Below are positions 17,875-25,706 of a stretch of DNA of 64,000 nt, piece by piece (the first letter of the stretch is position 1; each line of letters opens with the position of its first letter). The translations under genes were made by a program, and so were the position numbers. The notes beneath the pieces were generated by a model. The model ran no database searches. It saw only the letters and a program-made list of their open reading frames with translations, and was not told where the DNA came from. The DNA comes from Emticicia sp965283955 (GTDB lineage Bacteria > Bacteroidota > Bacteroidia > Cytophagales > Spirosomataceae), in contig CBDIQW010000001.1 of the NCBI GenBank assembly GCA_965283955.1, positions 2,604,001 to 2,668,000 of the forward strand, in the 5' to 3' direction.

Positions 17875-17943
17875 GACCCCATTCGGGGTCGGATATTGGT
17901 AGAAGAAAAGCGTTTCTACCGATATATGACCCCGAATGGGGTC
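17875..17943. repeat. 69-nt compound inverted repeat (hairpins within a hairpin)
   Basis: GACCCCATTCGGGGTC and its complement GACCCCGAATGGGGTC lie at the two ends, and each is itself a small hairpin. Between them, GGATATTGGTAGAA and TTTCTACCGATATAT extend the outer stem with a few mismatches around an 8-9-nt loop. It sits between the MORN-like gene and aat and may also end transcription. The architecture resembles a REP doublet (BIME). Confidence 0.75.
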
Positions 17944-18024
17944 AAACTTGGAACAATTAATCTAAACAATTTGTATTTGTCAGAAAACAGTTGTGCCAAA
18001 ATTAGTTTTTTTTCTTTTTTTCTT

Positions 18025-18032
18025 TAATTTTG
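18025..18032 (+). promoter_or_regulatory. -7 promoter element upstream of aat
   Basis: TAATTTTG matches TAnnTTTG and lies 24 nt before the aat ATG at 18057, a usual distance for Bacteroidota. Its presence argues against the longer reading frame from TTG 18030, which would start inside the promoter. Confidence 0.5.
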
Positions 18033-18056
18033 TTAGCATATAGCTACAACTATTTA

Positions 18057-18677
18057 ATGACAAAACTTACGCCTGACGACTTAATTTATGGCTATATAAA
18101 TGGTATTTTCCCGATGGCAGATTCGGACGGGACACTTTATTGGTATTCGCCCGACCCTCGTGCTATCATTCCGATTGATACCTACAAACCACCAAAATCG
18201 CTTCGTCCTGTACTCAACAAAAACTATTTTGAGATTCGCTTTAATCATAACTTCGAGGGCGTGATGCGTGGCTGTGCCGTTGCTCGAAGTGATTCGGACG
18301 ATACTTGGATTTCAGAAGAAATCATTGATGCTTACACTGGCCTAAATGGCATGGGGCTGGCTCACAGTGTAGAGGCTTATTTAGATAACGAACTCGTCGG
18401 TGGTCTCTATGGAGTTTCTATCGGAGCAGCGTTTTTTGGAGAATCAATGTTTTATACACAGCCTAATGCCTCGAAAGTAGCCTTCCATTATTTAATTCAA
18501 ACGCTACGCCAACAAGGATTCGAATTACTTGATACTCAGTTTATTAATGATAATGTAAAGCGTTTTGGAGCAATCGAAATCCCCAAATTTCAATACCTAA
18601 ATTTACTCAGACAAGCCACCGCAAAGAAAGCCCGATTTACTGAGTTTGAATTTGAGCATTTGTTTAATAAGGCATAA
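18057..18677 (+). CDS. aat: Leucyl/phenylalanyl-tRNA--protein transferase
   Basis: Aat adds Leu or Phe from aminoacyl-tRNA to N-terminal Arg/Lys of proteins, marking them for ClpS-ClpAP degradation in the N-end rule pathway. Family blocks are clear: YGYINGIFPMA, YWYSPDPRAIIPID, FNHNFEGVMRGCA, TWISEEIIDAYTGL, GLAHSVEAYLDNELVGGLYGVSIG, FFGESMF and LLDTQFINDNVKRFGA. The true start is taken as ATG 18057 (MTKLTPDDLIYGY), giving about 206 residues; an upstream TTG at 18030 adds nine residues but overlaps the promoter element. It stands alone, followed by a hairpin terminator shared with the convergent dsbD-like gene. Confidence 0.95.
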   Translation: MTKLTPDDLIYGYINGIFPMADSDGTLYWYSPDPRAIIPIDTYKPPKSLRPVLNKNYFEIRFNHNFEGVMRGCAVARSDSDDTWISEEIIDAYTGLNGMGLAHSVEAYLDNELVGGLYGVSIGAAFFGESMFYTQPNASKVAFHYLIQTLRQQGFELLDTQFINDNVKRFGAIEIPKFQYLNLLRQATAKKARFTEFEFEHLFNKA

Positions 18678-18678
18678 A

Positions 18679-18716
18679 AAAATCCTCAGCTTTCATCGAA
18701 GAATACTGAGGATTTT
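18679..18716. terminator. Intrinsic terminator between convergent aat and dsbD-like genes
   Basis: Eleven-base arms AAAATCCTCAG and CTGAGGATTTT flank a 16-nt loop. It starts just after the aat stop and ends 17 nt before the stop of the opposite gene. A and T ends allow use in both directions. Confidence 0.75.
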
Positions 18717-18733
18717 CCATTTTTAGATATAAA

Positions 18734-20119
18734 TCAAGGCTTTTTATAATTGCTGATTCCCTCGTCTAAAAACTTCAAAAATTCTTCTTTTGAAGTATAA
18801 CCAATCGGCTGTTTCACAATCAGTTTTCCGTTAGAATCTTCGATAACGTAATATGGCTGGGCATTGTTATTGTACTTTACAATTTCCAAATCCATGTTTT
18901 TATCACCAATCGTCACCTTCAATTCATCATCGTATTTCGATGTATATTGTTTTTCTTTTGGAAGTTCTTTTTTATCATCAACATACAAAGAAGCTATTAC
19001 GAACTCATTTTTGAGTTTTTCTAAGACTTCTGGTTTTGGCCAAACATTTTCTTCCATTTTACGGCAATTAGCACACGCATAGCCTGTAAAATCTATGAAA
19101 AGGGGTTTGCCGACTTCTTTCGAGTACGCAAGGGCATCGTCATAATCATAAAAACCTTTCAATTCGTGCGGTAAATCTCTGAGTTTTGAACCGTCTGCAA
19201 CTGTCGTGGCGATTGTTTTGGGAGGCAAAAGTCCTGACAACAAACTTAATTCTTTTCCGTGCGAAACGCCAGGAATCATATAAGCAGCAAATGCGAGGAA
19301 TAACGTACCGAAAACTACTCTTGGAATGTTATATTTCTTCACTTTGCTGTCTTTTGGCAAACGAAGGATTCCCAAAATATAAAGCCCAATGGCGGCAAAA
19401 ATGATTATCCAGATAACTAAGAAAGTGTTTCGAGAAATATAATTGAAGTGATAAGTAAGGTCGATATTACTTAAAAATTTAAGTGCTAAAGCAAACTCCA
19501 AAATTCCGAAAACGGCTTTCATTTCGTTCATCCAACCACCCGATTTTGGCAAACTTTTGAGCCACTGCGGAAACATCGCCAATGAAGTAAACACAATGCC
19601 AAATGGCAGCCCGAAAGCTAACATCCCCCAAAGTGGTCGCCAAACTTCGCCTTTTGCCGCCATAATCAGTAACGAACCCACAAAAGGAGCAGTACAAGAA
19701 AATGATACCACCACGAGTGTAAGAGCCATGAAGAAAATACCGACAAGTCCGCCTTTTTCCGACATTCTATCAATATTATTAACAACATTGTGTGGCAAAA
19801 CGATTTCAAAAGCCCCTAAAAGCGAAATTCCAAAAATGATAAAAATGACAAAAAATATAAGATTTGGAATCCAGTGTGTACTAATGAAGTTGAGAAATGG
19901 AGCTCCAAAAACTGTTGCTACCAAACCGATGATTCCGAACACAAACATGATGGATAAACCATAAAAAGTGGCCTTACGAGTTCCTTGCGACTGTTTCGTG
20001 AAGAAACTCACCGTCATGGGCATGATTGGGTAGATACAAGGCATAAAAATTGACGCAAAACCCGCCAAAAATGCCGTTAAGAGAAAACCGAGAAGTGATG
20101 TGCTTTCTTGCATGAACAA
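18734..20119 (-). CDS. dsbD: DsbD-type thiol:disulfide interchange protein lacking the alpha domain
   Basis: DsbD carries electrons from cytoplasmic thioredoxin across the inner membrane to periplasmic thiol proteins and cytochrome c maturation. This 461-residue version has the eight-helix beta domain with both redox cysteines (Cys28 in FMPCIYP and Cys142 in SFSCTAP). It ends in a thioredoxin-like gamma domain with C349-A-N-C352 inside FIDFTGYACANCRKME. The N-terminal immunoglobulin-like alpha domain of classical DsbD is absent, and no signal peptide precedes the first helix (start MFMQESTS, possibly MQESTS at the third codon). Another protein must therefore accept electrons from the gamma domain. 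The gamma domain contains a charged insert (VDDKKELPKEKQ). It appears monocistronic and convergent with aat. Confidence 0.9.
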   Translation of the reverse strand: MFMQESTSLLGFLLTAFLAGFASIFMPCIYPIMPMTVSFFTKQSQGTRKATFYGLSIMFVFGIIGLVATVFGAPFLNFISTHWIPNLIFFVIFIIFGISLLGAFEIVLPHNVVNNIDRMSEKGGLVGIFFMALTLVVVSFSCTAPFVGSLLIMAAKGEVWRPLWGMLAFGLPFGIVFTSLAMFPQWLKSLPKSGGWMNEMKAVFGILEFALALKFLSNIDLTYHFNYISRNTFLVIWIIIFAAIGLYILGILRLPKDSKVKKYNIPRVVFGTLFLAFAAYMIPGVSHGKELSLLSGLLPPKTIATTVADGSKLRDLPHELKGFYDYDDALAYSKEVGKPLFIDFTGYACANCRKMEENVWPKPEVLEKLKNEFVIASLYVDDKKELPKEKQYTSKYDDELKVTIGDKNMDLEIVKYNNNAQPYYVIEDSNGKLIVKQPIGYTSKEEFLKFLDEGISNYKKP

Positions 20120-20177
20120 TAAAAAATAGTGTTTATCTTATTTATAACACAAAATCTGTGCAAAAGTGCTGATGAAC

Positions 20178-20204
20178 AATTAAGAATGTAGAATTAAGAA
20201 TGTA
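20178..20204. repeat. Short tandem repeat, 13-nt unit twice
   Basis: AATTAAGAATGTA occurs at 20178-20190 and 20192-20204, a 14-nt period. It lies in the 133-nt gap upstream of the dsbD-like gene. Similar AT-rich 'gaattaagaatg' runs are common spacer sequence in Bacteroidota; no function is assigned. Confidence 0.6.
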
Positions 20205-20252
20205 AATAACTGATAATAAACCCCTTAAAAGATTATCAAATTTACTTCTCCT

Positions 20253-20846
20253 TTAAAAATACCATTTTTCGGTCATGAGTTTGAAGGCTACTCCAGCCAC
20301 AAAAGCAGATAAAATAAGATTCCAAGAATGTTTTTTTACCTTGAAGCCATCTAAAACCAAAAACGAAAGCGTAATCGCAACCGCCACAATGAGCAACTGA
20401 CCAAATTCGAGGCCAATGTTGAAAGCCAATAATTGCACAACGATACTTTCGTTTTTTCCGAGAAGACTTTTCAGATAATTAGAAAAACCCATACCGTGAA
20501 TAAGACCAAACATCATGGCGAAAAAATAACGCACTCTCGAAAACTCTTCGGGATCAAGAACGCTTTCGGTGCTTCGGTGGAAAAAGTTAGAGACACAAGT
20601 AAAAATAATTGTGACAGGTATCAGAAATTCTATCAAATCAGTGCTGTATTCGATAAGTTCGAGAGCGGCTAATGCCAGTGTAATTGAATGCCCAATCGTA
20701 AATGCAGTAACGAGGTAGAGTATTTTTTTCCAGTCGGTGATTCTATAAATTGCACAAAGAGCCACTACAAACAAAATGTGGTCATAGCCGTTAATATCGG
20801 TAATATGTTGATAACCAAGCTGTAAATAAATAAAAAACTCGCTCAT
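20253..20846 (-). CDS. HupE/UreJ-family membrane protein
   Basis: This 197-residue integral membrane protein has about six helices and the conserved family motifs GYDHILFV (residues ~21-28), GHSITLALA, GLIHGMGFS and FNIGLEFGQL. The histidines and acidic residue in these motifs may bind nickel or another metal. The family includes HupE and UreJ nickel permeases, but many Bacteroidota members lie away from hydrogenase or urease genes, as here. The neighbours are the dsbD-like gene and a divergent alkane hydroxylase gene. A metal-transport role is possible but unproven. Confidence 0.82.
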   Translation of the reverse strand: MSEFFIYLQLGYQHITDINGYDHILFVVALCAIYRITDWKKILYLVTAFTIGHSITLALAALELIEYSTDLIEFLIPVTIIFTCVSNFFHRSTESVLDPEEFSRVRYFFAMMFGLIHGMGFSNYLKSLLGKNESIVVQLLAFNIGLEFGQLLIVAVAITLSFLVLDGFKVKKHSWNLILSAFVAGVAFKLMTEKWYF

Positions 20847-20966
20847 GATAGGGTTAGGTCATTATTTGAATCAACTCAAAAACCACTGGTTTTTAGTAGG
20901 ATTTATCCAACAAAATTATAAGATTTGTATTGATTGACTAAATTTACAACGAAAAATCAGTAAACC

Positions 20967-22082
20967 ATGAGTATCAGAAAAAAAATCGGTTTTGCATGGG
21001 GCTACTCATTTATCGCCTTCTTTCTTTTGGGCTATTATTACATCAGCCCAAATTGGACATTTTTTGTGTTTATCTACGCCTACGGTTTAATTCCAATTTT
21101 GGATGAAATCGTAAGTCGAGACTCACAAAATGCCAGCACCGAAGAATACGAAAAACTCATCAACGACCGCTATTTCGATATTTTGGTCTATTCTCACGTT
21201 TATATTCAATACTTTATGCTCCTGTGGGGCTGTTATGTGCTTACGCACGATAGTCTCACGTGGTATCAAATTTTCGGCCTAATGCTTAGCCAAGGCGTTT
21301 ATGCTTCAACTATCATTAATGTTGCTCACGAATTAGGCCATCATAAAAGTTTGATTGCTCAATTACATGCCCGTGCCGCCTTGATTTCAGTTTGCTACAT
21401 GCACTTCTTTGTTGAGCATAATCGTGGACATCATACACACGTAGCCACACCTCTCGACCCCGCAACTGCTCGCAAAAATCAAACCGTTTTTGCTTTTTGG
21501 GTGCAAAGTATTGTTGGAGGTTTCAGAAGTGCGTGGAATATTGAGAAAAAACTTCTTCAAAAAGAGAATAAACCGATTTGGAGTATCAATAATGAAATGA
21601 TTTGGGCGGTGATATTGCCCATTCTTCTTTGCTTTGTACTTACAGTTTCGTTTAGCGACTCTATGCAAGAAGCTGCGTGGATTGTCCCAACATTTTTTGC
21701 GGTGCAGAGCATAATTGCGATTTTATCTTTGGAATGTGTGAATTATATTGAGCATTACGGAATTTTGCGGAAACAACTCGAAAATGGTCGCTATGAGAAA
21801 GTAAATCCGCTTCATTCGTGGAATGCCAATCATTTTTATAGTAATCTGCTGCTTTTTCATCTTCAACGGCACTCCGACCACCACGCTTATGCTGCACGAC
21901 CCTACCAAGTGCTTCGGCACTTCGACGAAAGCCCTCAGCTTCCTTTTGGCTATACCATGATGATTTTGATATCGCTCGTGCCACCGATTTGGTTTAGAGT
22001 CATGAATAAACGCTTAGAAGAATGGCAAAAAAACAGCGTTGATACCGAGCATATTATGAAAGTAGTAAAGCAGCTTGCGTGA
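20967..22082 (+). CDS. alkB: AlkB-type membrane alkane 1-monooxygenase
   Basis: This non-haem diiron enzyme hydroxylates the terminal methyl of medium-chain alkanes, using O2 and electrons from rubredoxin. The 371-residue protein has about six hydrophobic segments and all histidine boxes: HELGHH (from His121), EHNRGHHTHVATPLDPA (from Glu150), LQRHSDHHAYAARPYQ, plus the AlkB-specific NYIEHYG. These separate it from fatty-acid desaturases and hydroxylases with similar boxes. It is slightly shorter than the Pseudomonas enzyme (about 400 aa) and lacks a fused rubredoxin; no rubredoxin or rubredoxin reductase gene is in the window. Related substrates such as fatty acids or terpenes cannot be excluded. 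It is divergent from HupE and followed by a 33-nt palindrome. Confidence 0.9.
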   Translation: MSIRKKIGFAWGYSFIAFFLLGYYYISPNWTFFVFIYAYGLIPILDEIVSRDSQNASTEEYEKLINDRYFDILVYSHVYIQYFMLLWGCYVLTHDSLTWYQIFGLMLSQGVYASTIINVAHELGHHKSLIAQLHARAALISVCYMHFFVEHNRGHHTHVATPLDPATARKNQTVFAFWVQSIVGGFRSAWNIEKKLLQKENKPIWSINNEMIWAVILPILLCFVLTVSFSDSMQEAAWIVPTFFAVQSIIAILSLECVNYIEHYGILRKQLENGRYEKVNPLHSWNANHFYSNLLLFHLQRHSDHHAYAARPYQVLRHFDESPQLPFGYTMMILISLVPPIWFRVMNKRLEEWQKNSVDTEHIMKVVKQLA

Positions 22083-22109
22083 AACAAAAGATTATTATAC
22101 TATTATATG

Positions 22110-22142
22110 AACGTCGGCATGGCTTCGAGCCACGCCGACGTT
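22110..22142. repeat. 33-nt palindrome between convergent alkB and prfB
   Basis: The arms AACGTCGGCATGGCTT and AGCCACGCCGACGTT pair with one A/C mismatch around TTCGA. It shares length and layout with the element at 25650 (consensus AACGnCGGCAnGGYTTYGA for the left half). The position between convergent genes allows terminator function. Confidence 0.8.
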
Positions 22143-22161
22143 GGCATAAACCATTAAAATA

Positions 22162-23236
22162 TTAGTTTTCCATCAAATAACCCTTGATGAAATCATCAAT
22201 ATCGCCATTCAAAACCGCTTCAGTGTTTGATGTCTGAATATTGGTTCGGTGGTCTTTCACACGGCGGTCATCTAATACATAACTACGAATTTGCGACCCC
22301 CACTCAATTTTCATCTTTCCAGCCTCGGTTTCTGCTCTTGCCGCATTACGTTTGTCAACTTCTAACTGATAAAGTTTCGAGCGAAGCATCTGCATGGCAC
22401 GTTCACGGTTACCAAGCTGACTACGGTCAACCTGACAAACGATTACAATTCCCGTAGGTTTGTGCGTAAGCTGTACTTTAGTTTCTACTTTATTTACATT
22501 TTGTCCACCAGCACCGCCAGAGCGAGAGGTCTGAATTTCAATGTCAGCAGGATTGATTTCAATCGTAATGGTGTCATCAACCAATGGCGTCACAAAAACC
22601 GATGAAAATGACGTATGGCGTCGGGCATTAGAATCGAAAGGCGAAACACGCACCAAACGATGCACACCATTTTCAGATTTCAAGAAACCATAAGCCATCG
22701 GTCCATCAATTTGCAACGAAACAGATTTTACACCCGCTGTATCGCCATCTTGAAAATCAAGTTCAGATACTTTATATCCCTTCTTATTAGCCCACATCAT
22801 GTACATACGCATGAGCATACTCGTCCAGTCTTGACTTTCTGTTCCGCCTGCACCTGCATTTATCTCCAGAATGGCACTCATTTGGTCTTCTTCGTTCGAG
22901 AGCATTCGTTTCAACTCCAGCTCTTCGAGAATCGTTTCAACCTTCTTACCTTCTTCGTCAACTTCTTCTTCGGTTACTTCGCCAGCTTCATAAAACTCAT
23001 AAAGCGTTTCAAGGTCACCGATGGCAGCATCGGCATTTTCATAACCAACAGTCCAACCTTTAAGCATACGTACTTGTTTCATTACGTTTTCGGCTTTGGT
23101 GGCATCAGTCCAGAATTCGGGTTGAGCGGTTTGCTGTTCTAAATCTTCGAGTTGTTCTTTCTTGCTATCGTAGTCAAAGATACCCCCTCAAGGCCGCTAA
23201 TCTGGCCTTTAACTCCTTCAATTGTTCGGTAGTCAT
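22162..23236 (-). CDS. prfB: Peptide chain release factor 2, read through a programmed +1 frameshift
   Basis: RF2 ends translation at UGA and UAA. The main frame (22162-23082) lacks the normal N-terminus; it is recovered upstream. Translation starts at ATG 23236-23234 (MTTEQLKELKARLAALRGYL, 20 codons), meets an in-frame TGA at 23176-23174, and continues in the +1 frame from 23175 (DYDSKKEQLEDLEQQ) to give about 357 residues. Hallmarks are the stop-codon tripeptide SPF in VRVSPFDSNARRH and the catalytic GGQ in SGGAGGQNVNKVET. The site has the classical autoregulatory layout: when RF2 is scarce, ribosomes pause at UGA and shift. The gene is convergent with alkB; the lipoprotein gene upstream is on the same strand. 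Confidence 0.97.
23173..23189 (-). promoter_or_regulatory. Programmed +1 ribosomal frameshift site of prfB
   Basis: On the minus strand the order is GAGGGGGTATCTTTGAC. An internal Shine-Dalgarno-like AGGGGG is followed by three bases, then the slippery CTT, the in-frame stop TGA and C. This matches the conserved bacterial RF2 recoding signal: the Leu-tRNA slips from CUU to UUU, skipping the first base of the stop. Confidence 0.95.
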
Positions 23237-23423
23237 AGTATTTGTGAATGAATGATTTTGAGTAATGAGAAACGAGTATTTCTCAAATGAGGTGCAAAAT
23301 TACAGATAATTGCTTAGAAAACAGCAGATTAGAGAAAGAAAAGCGAATGTTTGTTGAGAAGTGAAGTAGTAGAAAAAAACACTTTCGTCTCGCATTGATT
23401 CGACGAAAATGTTTTTACATAAT

Positions 23424-24131
23424 TTACAAAGAAGCTTTTTCTCTAATCGAAACGCTTATTTTATCATAAAACAAAACGCTCAAACCTTCAAAACCCGAAT
23501 CTGTACCTACACATAACCAAATCTCACCTTTTTCATTTGGTTTTACTGTTACCAGCTTAGCTGTGTTATTACGATTTACGACCTTGAAACCTGGTTCCGA
23601 AAGACCATTTGAAGCATCGCCGATGGTTACAAGCTCTTTTCCTCCTTCTAACTGGTTTCCTTTGTCAAGATTGGACTTATAGAAATCGCCTTCTAAATAC
23701 TTAGCTGGTTCTTTTGACGAAGCACCCGCTTTCACAAAAACCGAACTTCCTGGCGAACCACCAATGCCGATACTATTTGCATGGAAATATGTACCGAGTT
23801 CAATGTCAAAGAAAACTTCATACGTTTTTTTGCTATCCAAACCGCTGATTTTTCGCTTTGCATACATAAACATATCATCGCTACGATTATGACTTTGCAC
23901 TCGCAAACCTTTTTTTGTTGAATCGGAAGGCATTTTCTCAATAGCATACTTAAATTCTATCGTGCTGCTATCCATCGAAGTATTATATTCTGCTAAATCT
24001 ACACTCCAACCATCAAAACCATTCTCGAAACTCGAAACCACACTTACATTGCTGCTAACTTCACCTTTATCACACGCCCACGCAAACACCATTGCCAAAG
24101 CAATACAACTATATGACATCCACTTTTTCAT
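23424..24131 (-). CDS. Predicted lipoprotein of unknown function, beta-rich
   Basis: The 235-residue protein has a lipoprotein signal (ALAMVFAWACDK, Cys20). The mature part opens with SSFENGFDGWSVDLAEY, which resembles the start of jelly-roll carbohydrate-binding-like modules (FENGFDGW pattern), and continues beta-rich with few charged clusters; KKTYEVFFDIELGT and GEIWLCVGTDSGFEG would be strands. No catalytic motif is visible. It is probably anchored to the outer membrane or inner-membrane outer face. It is on the same strand as prfB but 187 nt upstream, so probably independent. A 10-bp palindrome TGACCGGTCA lies 44-53 nt before its start and could be an operator. Confidence 0.7.
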   Translation of the reverse strand: MKKWMSYSCIALAMVFAWACDKGEVSSNVSVVSSFENGFDGWSVDLAEYNTSMDSSTIEFKYAIEKMPSDSTKKGLRVQSHNRSDDMFMYAKRKISGLDSKKTYEVFFDIELGTYFHANSIGIGGSPGSSVFVKAGASSKEPAKYLEGDFYKSNLDKGNQLEGGKELVTIGDASNGLSEPGFKVVNRNNTAKLVTVKPNEKGEIWLCVGTDSGFEGLSVLFYDKISVSIREKASL

Positions 24132-24542
24132 ACTTTACTGTTTTTAAAATTTGTTTTTATGTTGATTAATTTTCTGACCGGTCATAAAAAGAGATACAAA
24201 CTTTGAAGAATTGGTTGGAAGAAGAAATAATAAAAAAATCAATGTAGAAACTCAGAAGAAACAAAATATTGAACCTAAAAAACTGACTATCAGCTTCTTG
24301 ATGGAAGCTTTTATTTACGTTTTTTCTCGAAAAAAATGTGAGATTTTATTTGATTTAACTTAGTCGTAAAGCTCTCTTAGCCTGTTAAATCCTTCATATT
24401 AAGTTCAAATTTTAGCTTTTACAAACAAAAAGTCAATAAATCAAGAATATCTCTAATAAAAGTTTTTCTTTTTAGAATAAAACCTGTACCTTTGCAGCCC
24501 TAATTGGAAATTAGTATCTAACGAAAACAATTTTTTAACAAA
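24132..24542. other. Intergenic region upstream of rpsL, with palindromic TGACCGGTCA
   Basis: This 411-nt AT-rich gap divides the lipoprotein gene from rpsL. It holds a perfect 10-bp palindrome TGACCGGTCA at 24175-24184, a weak hairpin (AGCTTC and GAAGCT arms, 24292-24309) followed by T-rich sequence, and the rpsL promoter at its right end. I see no convincing small gene or tRNA. Confidence 0.5.
24487..24494 (+). promoter_or_regulatory. -7 promoter element of rpsL-rpsG
   Basis: TACCTTTG, followed by CAGCCC, matches the TAnnTTTG(C) consensus seen before highly expressed Bacteroidota genes. It is 48 nt before the rpsL ATG. A T-rich block at 24463-24473 occupies the -33 position without an exact TTTG. 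Confidence 0.6.
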
Positions 24543-24953
24543 ATGCCTACTATACAACAGTTAGTAAGAAACGGCAGAGAACAAATGACTTGGAAATCTA
24601 AGTCTCCGGCGTTGGATTCATGTCCACAACGTCGTGGCGTTTGTACTCGTGTTTACACTACGACTCCAAAGAAGCCAAACTCAGCACTTCGTAAAGTTGC
24701 TCGTGTTCGCTTAACAAACCAAAAAGAAGTAAATGCCTACATCCCAGGTGAAGGACACAACTTGCAAGAGCACTCAATCGTATTGATTCGTGGTGGTCGT
24801 GTGAAAGACCTTCCAGGGGTACGTTACCACATCGTTCGTGGAGCGTTGGATACTGCCGGTGTAAACAACCGTAAGCAGAGCCGTTCTAAATATGGTGCTA
24901 AACGTCCTAAACCAGGTCAAGTAGCAGCTCCAGTTAAAGGAAAGAAAAAATAA
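24543..24953 (+). CDS. rpsL: 30S ribosomal protein S12
   Basis: S12 lies at the decoding centre of the small ribosomal subunit and controls accuracy. The 136-residue protein is unmistakable: MPTIQQLVRNGRE, TPKKPNSALRK (site of classical streptomycin-resistance substitutions, with the wild-type lysines here), IPGEGHNLQEHS, RGGRVKDLPGVRYH and a basic C-terminal tail slightly longer than in E. coli. It is followed by rpsG 146 nt downstream. In most bacteria fusA and tuf follow; here the unit stops at a hairpin after rpsG. Confidence 0.99.
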   Translation: MPTIQQLVRNGREQMTWKSKSPALDSCPQRRGVCTRVYTTTPKKPNSALRKVARVRLTNQKEVNAYIPGEGHNLQEHSIVLIRGGRVKDLPGVRYHIVRGALDTAGVNNRKQSRSKYGAKRPKPGQVAAPVKGKKK

Positions 24954-25099
24954 TTTCCTGAAAAGTAATTTCCAGTTGAAAGTTTTCGGTTAGAAGATTA
25001 ACGTTCAGTTTTTCAATAATACAGCTTAACAACAGGGTAGTAATCTCGGAGCAATCGGAGGTGAATTAGTTTTCAAGAACGAAACCTTATTTAAACAAA

Positions 25100-25567
25100 A
25101 TGAGAAAGTCAAAACCAAAAAAGCGTTACGTGCTTCCTGACCCAAAGTTCAGAGACGTAACTGTAACAAAATTTGTAAATAACTTGATGTATGACGGTAA
25201 GAAAAGTACTGCATACACAATTTTCTACGGTGCTTTAGAATTAGTTGAAGCTCGTACAAAAGAAAATGGCCTTGAGTTGTGGAAAAAAGCGTTATCTAAC
25301 GTAATGCCAACAGTAGAGGTAAAAAGCCGCCGTGTAGGTGGAGCAACATTCCAAGTGCCAATGGAAGTACGTGCTGACCGTAAGCAATCAGTAGGTATGA
25401 AATGGTTAATTGGATATTCACGTAAGCGTGGTGAAAAAACCATGACTGAGCGTTTAGCTGGCGAAATCATCGCTGCGGCTAAAGGTGAAGGTGCGGCAGT
25501 GAAGAAAAAAGATGATACGCACAGAATGGCAGAAGCTAACAAAGCATTCTCGCACTTCAGATTCTAA
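25100..25567 (+). CDS. rpsG: 30S ribosomal protein S7
   Basis: S7 nucleates assembly of the 30S head by binding the 3' domain of 16S rRNA. The 155-residue protein shows the conserved N-terminal basic arm (MRKSKPKKRYVLPDPKF), KFVNNLMYDGKKSTA, VEVKSRRVGGATFQVP and AFSHFRF near the end. It shares the rpsL promoter and ends at a hairpin terminator (25591-25627). fusA is absent downstream, where a convergent BNR-protein gene begins, so the str operon is split in this genome. Confidence 0.99.
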   Translation: MRKSKPKKRYVLPDPKFRDVTVTKFVNNLMYDGKKSTAYTIFYGALELVEARTKENGLELWKKALSNVMPTVEVKSRRVGGATFQVPMEVRADRKQSVGMKWLIGYSRKRGEKTMTERLAGEIIAAAKGEGAAVKKKDDTHRMAEANKAFSHFRF

Positions 25568-25590
25568 TTTATTAGAAGAATTAATATATA

Positions 25591-25627
25591 AAAAGCCGCA
25601 AACGCTGAAAAGTATTTGCGGCCTTTT
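25591..25627 (+). terminator. Intrinsic terminator of rpsL-rpsG
   Basis: AAAAGCCGCAAA pairs with TTTGCGGC-TTTT with one bulged C and a loop of about 12 nt, followed by T residues. It starts 24 nt after the rpsG stop. Confidence 0.8.
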
Positions 25628-25649
25628 TGTGTTTGTCTTCGCTGAATAC

Positions 25650-25682
25650 AACGACGGCAAGGTTTTGAACCTTGCCGTCGTT
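25650..25682. repeat. 33-nt perfect palindrome 3' of rpsG
   Basis: Left arm AACGACGGCAAGGTT and its exact complement flank a 3-nt centre. It closely resembles the 22110-22142 element in length and in the alternating conserved bases of both arms. It lies between convergent genes, beyond the rpsG terminator. Confidence 0.8.
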
Positions 25683-25706
25683 AAATAAAATTTATTACAA
25701 AAAAGA

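Noticed and set aside
22615..23142. 175-residue frame antisense to prfB
   Set aside because: Complement of conserved RF2 sequence.
24543..24953. Streptomycin-resistance substitution in S12
   Set aside because: The TPKKPNS loop keeps the wild-type lysines.
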